This document shows positions 1 to 5,205 of a stretch of DNA of 8,963 nucleotides, piece after piece; positions within the stretch are counted from its first letter, which is position 1; each line of letters begins with the position of its first letter. Origin of the DNA: Gallionella sp. (GTDB lineage: Bacteria > Pseudomonadota > Gammaproteobacteria > Burkholderiales > Gallionellaceae); contig JANLID010000275.1 of the NCBI GenBank assembly GCA_024654105.1, positions 1 to 8,963 on the forward strand. Direction: 5' to 3'. A program made the translations under genes and the position numbers. The notes under the pieces were generated by a model that was given only the letters and a program-made list of their open reading frames with translations, had not been told where the DNA came from and did not search any database.

Positions 1-28
1 TCTAAAACATTTTTTCACGCTTGGGAAT

Positions 29-58
29 GCGACATGATGTCGCGCGGCAAAATGTCGC
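29..58. repeat. Palindrome plus third half-site (GCGACAT / ATGTCGC)
   Basis: Bases 29-43 form a perfect inverted repeat, GCGACAT-G-ATGTCGC, and the right half (ATGTCGC) recurs at 52-58. The left arm can therefore also pair with the distal copy: TGCGACAT at 28-35 with ATGTCGCA at 52-59. Two same-direction half-sites 15 bp apart plus one inverted half-site could be an operator for a dimeric regulator, or alternative hairpins. No T-run follows, so I do not call a terminator. Confidence 0.5.
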
Positions 59-111
59 ACCCCCGCATATTTTCCTGCTTCCAGCCAGACACGCGCAAAA
101 AATTCGTCCCG

Positions 112-161
112 ACGGGCATGGCAAGGATGCCGTCTCTGGGAATTAAACTTGCCATGCCCGT
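112..161. repeat. Perfect 14-bp inverted repeat (long hairpin)
   Basis: ACGGGCATGGCAAG at 112-125 is exactly complementary to CTTGCCATGCCCGT at 148-161, with a 22-nt loop. Such a stem would be very stable in RNA or as a DNA cruciform. On the plus strand nothing U-rich follows. On the minus strand a run of T's begins about nine bases beyond the stem, too far for a canonical terminator. It may be a repeat element of REP/MITE type, a processed RNA structure, or a poor terminator for a leftward gene outside the window. Confidence 0.6.
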
Positions 162-181
162 TGGCCGTTCCTCGAAACTCG

Positions 182-307
182 CCGCAAGCGGTTCGCTTTC
201 CCTCGCATCAATCCTCTGGTGGAACTGCCGGCTATTCGACTAAGCCAGCAAGCGTGCAAGTCACTGGTTATCCGGTTATCCCGCAAGCGGGGAAAGCGAA
301 GCGAGGG
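182..307. repeat. Pair of related GC-rich blocks, part direct and part inverted
   Basis: CCGCAAGCGG occurs at 182-191 and again at 281-290. In the first copy it is followed by TTCGCTTTCCC (192-202). The second copy overlaps the exact reverse complement GGGAAAGCGAA (290-300). CCCTCGC (200-206) likewise has its complement GCGAGGG at 301-307. The blocks could fold into a long imperfect stem enclosing about 80 bases, which includes the dispersed repeat copy. Function unknown. Confidence 0.45.
217..271 (-). repeat. Imperfect dispersed repeat, copy 1
   Basis: Resembles 8385-8444 in the metX leader region. Shared blocks in the same order are a GAACT-containing segment leading into GACTAA (22-base stretch, 16 identical, the six differences all transitions), then GCAA, then AAGTC(A/G)CTGGTTAT (13 of 14 identical). 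Copy 2 carries extra bases between GCAA and AAGTC. Both copies are intergenic. Orientation is given as minus because the second copy lies in a minus-strand leader. Its nature is not known to me. Confidence 0.45.
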
Positions 308-351
308 GGGCGGAGCCAGGCGAACGAGCCGCTGCGCAAGTTTTACGTTAA

Positions 352-360
352 TGTCATAAT
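352..360 (+). promoter_or_regulatory. Candidate extended -10 promoter for yggX-ppk1
   Basis: TGTCATAAT fits an extended -10 element (TG, one base, then CATAAT, five of six matching TATAAT), 35 bases upstream of the yggX ATG. No good -35 hexamer lies 16-18 bases upstream, which is tolerable for an extended -10 promoter. The same bases form the first half of a Pho-box-like repeat, so the two readings compete. Confidence 0.35.
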
Positions 361-369
361 TACGGCACA
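352..369 (+). promoter_or_regulatory. Pho-box-like direct repeat upstream of yggX-ppk1
   Basis: TGTCATA (352-358), a 4-base spacer ATTA, then CGGCACA (363-369) resembles the PhoB box layout of two TGTCA(C/T)A half-sites spaced 11 bases start to start. The first half is perfect and the second matches five of seven. ppk genes belong to the phosphate-starvation regulon in several proteobacteria, so the context fits. The geometry does not fit well: the box ends only 26 bases before the ATG, leaving no room for a proper -10 and leader downstream. Confidence 0.25.
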
Positions 370-395
370 CGATCACTCACACGGAGATTCACAAC

Positions 396-668
396 ATGGC
401 AAGAATGGTGCAATGCGTAAAACTGGGACGCGAGGCGGAGGGGCTGGATCGTCCGACCTACCCGGGGCCACTGGGCCAGCGGATTTTTGAAAATGTTTCC
501 AAGGAGGCTTGGCAGGGTTGGATCAGATTCCAGACCATGCTGGTGAACGAAAACCGCCTCAATCTCGCCGACGCGCAGGCGCGCAAGTTTCTGGCCCGGC
601 AAATGGAGGATTACTTCTTCGGCGAAGGAACAGAAATGCCGCAGGGATACATGCCTCCCAAGAGCTGA
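396..668 (+). CDS. yggX: Probable Fe(2+)-trafficking / oxidative damage protection protein
   Basis: A 90-residue protein with full-length similarity to the YggX family of small cytosolic proteins linked to iron trafficking and to protecting Fe-S clusters from oxidative damage. Visible family marks are the N-terminus MARMVQCVKLG with the conserved Cys7, the proline/glycine segment YPGPLGQRIFENVS, the W-W pair in KEAWQGWIRFQ, and the C-terminal segment ending in a FFGEG-like turn. Length equals the family norm. The ATG has a GGAG ribosome binding site at 383-386, nine bases upstream. It is followed after 11 bases by ppk1, so the two are probably cotranscribed, placing iron/oxidative protection next to polyphosphate synthesis. 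Identification is strong; the molecular mechanism of the family is not fully settled. Confidence 0.95.
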   Translation: MARMVQCVKLGREAEGLDRPTYPGPLGQRIFENVSKEAWQGWIRFQTMLVNENRLNLADAQARKFLARQMEDYFFGEGTEMPQGYMPPKS

Positions 669-679
669 CACCCCATACC

Positions 680-2767
680 TTGGCCAAAAAATTTGTCCCG
701 CAGCAATTCCTGAACCGCGAGCTCGGCCAGCTCGAGTTCAACCGGCGCGTGCTGGCGCAAGCTGAAGACACGTCAGTCCCGCTGCTGGAGCGCTTGAAAT
801 ACCTGTGCATTGTCAGCAGCAATCTCGATGAGTTTTTCGAGATCCGCGTGGCGGGGCTTAAAGAGCAAATCAAGCTGGGTAGTGTTACTGCCGGCGCCGA
901 CGGCATGACCGCCAGGCAAACGCTCAAGCTGGTGTGCGAGCAGGCGCATCAACTGATCGAGCGGCAATACCAGTTGTTCAATGCGGACATCATTCCCGCG
1001 CTGGCTGGGCAGGGTATCCGGTTCTTGCGCCGCACCCAGTGGAGCGAGGCGCAGCAGGCCTGGGTCAGGGAATTTTTCTTGCGCGAAGTGATGCCGGTGC
1101 TGACCCCGATCGGACTCGACCCGGCACACCCGTTTCCGCGCGTGCTCAACAAGAGCCTGAATTTTGCTGTCGAACTGCAGGGCAAGGATGCGTTCGGACG
1201 CAATCAGGCACGCGCCATTGTTCAGGCGCCGCGCGTGTTGCCGCGCACCATCCTGATGCCGCCGGAAATCAGCGGATGCGAATACGGCTTTGTGTTCCTC
1301 TCCTCGATTCTGCACGCGCATGTCGGTGAGCTGTTCGCCGGCATGGAGGTGCTCGGTTGCCATCAGTTCCGCGTGACACGCAACAGCAATCTGTTTGTGG
1401 ATGAAGAAGAAATGAAAAACCTGCGTATCGCCCTGCAGGGTGAATTGCCGCAACGCCATTTCGGCGACGCGGTGCGCCTCGAGATTGCCGACACCTGCTC
1501 GCCGCAAATCACCGAAATATTGCTCAAGGAATTTAATCTCACGCCAGAGGATTTATACCGCGTGGATGGTCCGGTAAATCTGGTGCGCCTGATGGAGATT
1601 CCCGACCTCGTGGCGCGCGCCGACCTAAAATTTTCTGATTTTGCACCCGGCGTGCCACCGGTGATACAAAAAAAGAGCGCCAATATGTTCAAGGCGATCC
1701 GCAAGAGCGACATCCTGCTGCACCACCCTTACCAGTCGTTCAACCCGGTCATCGATTTCATCCAGCAGGCGGCCAGCGACCCGGGTGTGGTGGCGATCAA
1801 ACAAACCGTGTACCGCACCGGCGCGGTTTCCGCGCTGATGGAAGCCTTGATCGGTGCGGCGCAGCGCGGCAAGGAGGTGACTGTAGTCGTGGAACTGATG
1901 GCACGCTTCGACGAAGAGGCCAACATCAATTGGGCAACCCGCCTGGAACAAGTGGGGGCACACGTGGTATATGGCGTGGTCGGCCACAAGACTCATGCCA
2001 AGATGCTGATGGTGGTGCGCCGTGAGGACGGCAAGTTGCGCCGCTATGTTCATCTCGGCACCGGCAATTACCACCCGCGCACCGCGCGGCTCTACACCGA
2101 CTTCGGCCTGTTTACCTGCAACGAGGAGGTCTGCGAGGATGTGAACGAGGTGTTCAGCCAGCTCACCAGCCTCGGCAAGGCGCGCAAACTGCACCACCTG
2201 TGGCAGTCGCCGTTTTCATTGCACAGCGAGGTCATGCGCGCCATCCAGAATGAAACCAGCCTCGCCAAGGCGGGCAAGCCCGCGCACATCATTGCCAAGA
2301 TGAACGCACTGCTTGAGCCGGAAACCATCAACGCGCTTTATGAAGCCTCCGCTGCGGGCGTGAAAGTGGATCTGATCGTGCGCGGTGTGTGCGCATTGCG
2401 CCCCGGCGTGAAGGGTTTGTCGGAAAATATCCGGGTGCGCTCGGTGATCGGACGTTTTCTGGAGCACACGCGCATCTTTTATTTCCGCAACAACCTGAAA
2501 CATGACGTGTATCTCGCTAGCGCGGACTGGATGGACAGGAACTTCTTCCGCCGCATCGAGGTGTGCTTCCCGGTGCTCGACAAGAAGCTCAAGAAGCGCG
2601 TGATTGATGAAGGGTTGAAAATTTATCTGCAAGACAACAGCCAGGCGTGGGACATGGATGGCGAGGGGCATTACCGGCGCAAGAACACTCGTCGTGCCGA
2701 ACCGAAATGCGCGCAAATCGGGTTACTCAGGCAACTTGCCAGTTTGCCGGATAAGGTGGTTTCTTAG
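680..2767 (+). CDS. ppk1: Polyphosphate kinase 1
   Basis: PPK1 reversibly transfers the gamma-phosphate of ATP to a growing polyphosphate chain through a phosphohistidine intermediate. Starting at TTG 680 the protein is 695 residues, the usual length. The N-terminal domain begins FLNRELGQLEFNRRVL and continues SSNLDEFFEIRVAG. The two phospholipase-D-like catalytic domains show HPYQSF, VYRTG, LMARFDEEANI, the HxK motif THAKM with His439 (E. coli His435 equivalent, the phosphorylated residue) and His596 in EHTRIFYF (E. coli His592 equivalent). The reading frame is open upstream to 509, but that part overlaps yggX in another frame. TTG 680 puts the conserved N-terminus where expected, and no in-frame ATG exists nearby. 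The ribosome binding site is poor (AAGAG, too far), so coupling to yggX translation is likely. Its stop codon overlaps that of the convergent next gene. Confidence 0.96.
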   Translation: MAKKFVPQQFLNRELGQLEFNRRVLAQAEDTSVPLLERLKYLCIVSSNLDEFFEIRVAGLKEQIKLGSVTAGADGMTARQTLKLVCEQAHQLIERQYQLFNADIIPALAGQGIRFLRRTQWSEAQQAWVREFFLREVMPVLTPIGLDPAHPFPRVLNKSLNFAVELQGKDAFGRNQARAIVQAPRVLPRTILMPPEISGCEYGFVFLSSILHAHVGELFAGMEVLGCHQFRVTRNSNLFVDEEEMKNLRIALQGELPQRHFGDAVRLEIADTCSPQITEILLKEFNLTPEDLYRVDGPVNLVRLMEIPDLVARADLKFSDFAPGVPPVIQKKSANMFKAIRKSDILLHHPYQSFNPVIDFIQQAASDPGVVAIKQTVYRTGAVSALMEALIGAAQRGKEVTVVVELMARFDEEANINWATRLEQVGAHVVYGVVGHKTHAKMLMVVRREDGKLRRYVHLGTGNYHPRTARLYTDFGLFTCNEEVCEDVNEVFSQLTSLGKARKLHHLWQSPFSLHSEVMRAIQNETSLAKAGKPAHIIAKMNALLEPETINALYEASAAGVKVDLIVRGVCALRPGVKGLSENIRVRSVIGRFLEHTRIFYFRNNLKHDVYLASADWMDRNFFRRIEVCFPVLDKKLKKRVIDEGLKIYLQDNSQAWDMDGEGHYRRKNTRRAEPKCAQIGLLRQLASLPDKVVS

Positions 2768-3090
2768 TGTTTCTTCGGGCGGCCGGTCTTGATCTTTTCC
2801 AGCCCCGTCAGGGCGCGCTGCAACTGTACCGCATTTAATTTGGCCAGTGCCCTCAAGCCGGCGCGCAACACTTCGCTTTTCTTGACAGACAGTCCGGCCT
2901 CCAGACAAGTTTCCTTGATTTCGGCAATCTTCTGATACTCGCTCTGCGGCATGGTAAAACTGTCACGCACTATTTTTACCTTGGGCTCTTTTTTGGTTTT
3001 TTTTGCCACCGCATCGGCTGTAGATTTCCCCACGGGCAGTTTTTTTACAGCGTTCTTTGCTGCAGCCGGAATCGTCTTTTTGGTTGTCAT
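2764..3090 (-). CDS. Small basic ribbon-helix-helix-like protein with Lys-rich tail
   Basis: Unrecognised 108-residue protein. Residues 1-39 are Lys/Ala/Thr-rich with 12 lysines, like a histone H1 tail, and probably disordered. Residues about 40-86 look like a ribbon-helix-helix fold: a short strand (KIVRDSFTMP), helix A (SEYQKIAEIKETCLEAG) and helix B (KKSEVLRAGLRALAKLN). The C-terminus TGRPKKH resembles an AT-hook core. The ATG is preceded by a strong AAGGAG site six bases upstream (5' of the RNA), so it is likely expressed. It is convergent with ppk1 (stop codons overlap by 4 bp) and divergent from sixA-pap, so its product could regulate sixA and itself from the 80-bp gap. DNA binding is inferred from fold-like pattern and charge; polyphosphate binding through the Lys tail is speculation. 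No domain search was possible. Confidence 0.75.
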   Translation of the reverse strand: MTTKKTIPAAAKNAVKKLPVGKSTADAVAKKTKKEPKVKIVRDSFTMPQSEYQKIAEIKETCLEAGLSVKKSEVLRAGLRALAKLNAVQLQRALTGLEKIKTGRPKKH

Positions 3091-3170
3091 GACATCTCCT
3101 TCGGATTAGAGTAGCGCTGGCAGTGTATCCGGTATAAGCCGGCAAGTGAACTGTAATCTGGGAGATCGTG
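3091..3170. other. Divergent intergenic region (RHH gene / sixA)
   Basis: Eighty bases separate the two divergent starts and must hold both promoters unless sixA is read otherwise. TATAAG (plus strand, inside GGTATAAGCC) and TCTAAT (minus strand, just upstream of the Shine-Dalgarno site) are possible -10 elements, but neither has a convincing -35. CCGG-TATAAG-CCGG is a short direct repeat around the plus-strand candidate and could be an operator for the adjacent RHH protein. Confidence 0.3.
3161..3164 (+). promoter_or_regulatory. Ribosome binding site that decides the sixA start
   Basis: GGAG lies six bases before GTG 3171 but only three before GTG 3168. The spacing favours 3171, giving the N-terminus MDLILWRHAE typical of SixA proteins. 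Confidence 0.7.
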
Positions 3171-3623
3171 GTGGACTTGATTCTGTGGCGGCACGCGGAA
3201 GCAGCGGATGGCATACCCGATCACGCTCGCAAGCTCACCGCAAAAGGCGTCAAACAGGCGGAGAAAATCGCGGCCTTTCTGCATCAGCATCTGCCCGATG
3301 ACACACGCATTCTGGTCAGCCCGGCGACCCGCACACAACAAACCGTTACGGCGCTCACCAATCACTTTACCCTCGCTCCCGCCATTGCGCCCGGCGCTTC
3401 GGCACAAGCCGTGTTGCAGGTGGCGCGCTGGCCGGATGCAGGCGGCACGGTACTGATTGTCGGCCACCAACCGACGCTGGGCGAAGTTGCGGCGCAACTG
3501 CTGGGCTGCAGCGATTATCCGTTAAGCATCAAAAAAGGCGCTTTGTGGTGGTTTAACCGCCGTGAGCGCGAAGGCTCGGCGCAGATCACCTTGCGTTTGG
3601 TTATCACGCCGGATTTTTTATAA
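3171..3623 (+). CDS. sixA: Phosphohistidine phosphatase SixA
   Basis: A 150-residue member of the histidine phosphatase (phosphoglycerate mutase-like) superfamily. SixA removes phosphate from phosphohistidine in proteins; in E. coli it acts on ArcB and on the nitrogen phosphotransferase system. The catalytic pattern is complete: RHAE at 7-10 with nucleophile His8, RKLTAKG near 20-26, SPATRTQQT at 50-58 with the phosphate-binding Arg54, and VGHQPTLG with the second His99. Length fits SixA rather than the larger mutases. A GTG start at 3171 is chosen over 3168 because of Shine-Dalgarno spacing. The TAA stop sits in the Shine-Dalgarno stretch of pap (11-bp gap), so sixA and pap form an operon. 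PPK1 uses a phosphohistidine intermediate, so a link to the neighbouring enzymes is attractive but unproven. Confidence 0.92.
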   Translation: MDLILWRHAEAADGIPDHARKLTAKGVKQAEKIAAFLHQHLPDDTRILVSPATRTQQTVTALTNHFTLAPAIAPGASAQAVLQVARWPDAGGTVLIVGHQPTLGEVAAQLLGCSDYPLSIKKGALWWFNRREREGSAQITLRLVITPDFL

Positions 3624-3634
3624 AGGGGATCATC

Positions 3635-5143
3635 ATGTTCGAATCAGCCGAACTCGGTCACAAGATAGACAAGGATACTTACGACAAGGAAGTGCCGCCA
3701 TTGCGCGAAGCCTTGCTGGAAGCGCAGATGGATATGGCCAAGTTGGCCAAATTCCCGGTCATCATTCTGGTTGGCGGCGTGGATGGCGCGGGGCGGGGCG
3801 AAACCGTCAACCTGCTCAACGAATGGATGGATCCGCGCTTTATCCAGACCCACGGCATGGGTGAGCCTTCCGATGAGGAACTGGATCGCCCGATGATGTG
3901 GCGCTTCTGGCGCGAGCTGCCGCCGAAGGGCAGGATCGGCGTATTTCTCGGCTCCTGGTACACCTGGCCGATTCTCAACCGGGTGGCCGGCCGCACCAAG
4001 GTGGCCGATCTCGACCAGAGCCTGGAGCGCGCCAAACGCCTGGAAACGATGCTGGTGGATGAGGGTGCGCTGATCCTGAAGTTCTGGATGCATCTATCCA
4101 AAGAGAAGCAGGAAAAACGCCTGAAAATTCTTGAGAAAGACCCGAAAACCCGCTGGCGCGTCACGGATCGCGACTGGGAACATTACAAGAAGTACGACAA
4201 GTTTCATGTCGTGAGTGAAAGCGTGATGCGCCACACCAGCACGGCTGAGGCGCCGTGGACCATCGTCGAGGGTTTCGATGCGCGCTACCGCAGCCTGACG
4301 GTGGGCAAGGTCATTCTGGACGCTATCCGCAAACGCCTGGATGAAGCCGGTAAAAAAATTACTGAGGTTTCCGCGCCGCCGCCGCTTCCTTCGATCGACC
4401 TGCTGGATATTCTGAAGACACTGGACCTCAACCAGAAAATTGACAAGAAAAAATTCCAGCTCGAGCTGGAAAAATATCAGGGCAAGCTTGCGCTGTTGAC
4501 GCGCAGTCCGAAGTTTCGGGACATCACCGTCATCGCCATGTTTGAAGGCAACGATGCCGCCGGCAAGGGCGGCGCCATCCGCCGCATCACCAGCGCGCTG
4601 GATGCGCGCCAATACAACATCGTCCCGGTCGCGGCACCCACCGAGGAAGAGCGCGCACAGCCCTACCTGTGGCGTTTCTGGCGGCACATCCCGCGGCGCG
4701 GTCGGGTGACGATTTTCGACCGTTCCTGGTATGGCCGCGTGCTGGTCGAACGCGTCGAAGGCTATTGCTCAGAAGCTGACTGGATGCGCGCCTACAGCGA
4801 GATCAACGACTTCGAGGCGCAACTGGTGCGCCACAATATCGTGCTGGTCAAGTTCTGGCTCTCCATCAGCAAGGATGAACAGCTCGGGCGCTTCAAGGCG
4901 CGCGAAAAGATCGGCTTCAAGCGTTTCAAAATTACCGAAGAAGACTGGCGCAACCGCAAGAAATGGGACGAATACGAACATGCCGTGTGCGACATGGTGG
5001 ATCGCACCAGCACCGAAATCGCGCCGTGGACGCTGGTGGAAGCCAACGACAAGAATTTTGCGCGCATCAAGATCCTGAAAACGCTATGCCGGCAAATCGA
5101 AGCGGAAATGGCGGTGAAGGTGGCGCCAGTGAGAAAGAAATAG
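3635..5143 (+). CDS. pap: Polyphosphate:AMP phosphotransferase (two-domain PPK2, class II)
   Basis: A 502-residue protein made of two tandem PPK2 domains, the layout of class II enzymes that phosphorylate AMP to ADP at the expense of polyphosphate. The C-terminal domain (about 270-495) is catalytic: Walker A GNDAAGKGG with Lys311, Walker B IFDRSWYGR with Asp362, and the RFWRHIPRRG segment. The N-terminal domain (about 15-240) has the same fold marks, but its Walker A reads GGVDGAGRGE (Arg54 in place of Lys) and its Walker B FLGSW (Gly106 replacing the Arg of FDRSW, Leu105 the Asp), so it is probably non-catalytic. The same asymmetry is known in the Pseudomonas aeruginosa homologue. AAAGGGG at 3622-3628 is a strong ribosome binding site six bases before the ATG. 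It is likely cotranscribed with sixA and converges with ampG across 62 bp. Confidence 0.94.
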   Translation: MFESAELGHKIDKDTYDKEVPPLREALLEAQMDMAKLAKFPVIILVGGVDGAGRGETVNLLNEWMDPRFIQTHGMGEPSDEELDRPMMWRFWRELPPKGRIGVFLGSWYTWPILNRVAGRTKVADLDQSLERAKRLETMLVDEGALILKFWMHLSKEKQEKRLKILEKDPKTRWRVTDRDWEHYKKYDKFHVVSESVMRHTSTAEAPWTIVEGFDARYRSLTVGKVILDAIRKRLDEAGKKITEVSAPPPLPSIDLLDILKTLDLNQKIDKKKFQLELEKYQGKLALLTRSPKFRDITVIAMFEGNDAAGKGGAIRRITSALDARQYNIVPVAAPTEEERAQPYLWRFWRHIPRRGRVTIFDRSWYGRVLVERVEGYCSEADWMRAYSEINDFEAQLVRHNIVLVKFWLSISKDEQLGRFKAREKIGFKRFKITEEDWRNRKKWDEYEHAVCDMVDRTSTEIAPWTLVEANDKNFARIKILKTLCRQIEAEMAVKVAPVRKK

Positions 5144-5205
5144 GCATTTGCCCGATCGAGGTTGTTGCGCCAATGCTTTGAGGCTGGGACAAGATCGGCA
5201 TTTCC

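Larger units (their letters stand above)
1..395. other. Non-coding, repeat-rich region upstream of yggX
   Basis: No open reading frame here looks like a real protein: the candidates overlap each other on both strands, are full of Arg/Ser/Pro and match nothing I recognise. Instead the stretch holds several inverted repeats (29-58, 112-161, 182-307), one copy of an imperfect dispersed repeat (217-271), and, in its last 50 bases, a candidate promoter and ribosome binding site for yggX. The gene left of the window is not visible. The density of repeats suggests old repeat-element debris or structured intergenic DNA, but I cannot name a family. Confidence 0.6.

Noticed and set aside
143..376. Small open frames on both strands upstream of yggX
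   Set aside because: They overlap each other, contain the inverted repeats, lack good ribosome binding sites and show no known protein pattern.
509..679. Extension of the ppk1 frame upstream to ATG 509
   Set aside because: It overlaps yggX out of frame, its sequence is Arg/Ala/Gly-rich and unlike PPK1, and the family N-terminus starts at about 680.
773..1507. Minus-strand open frames inside ppk1
   Set aside because: Shadows of the ppk1 coding strand; composition is His/Arg/Leu-rich with no motif.
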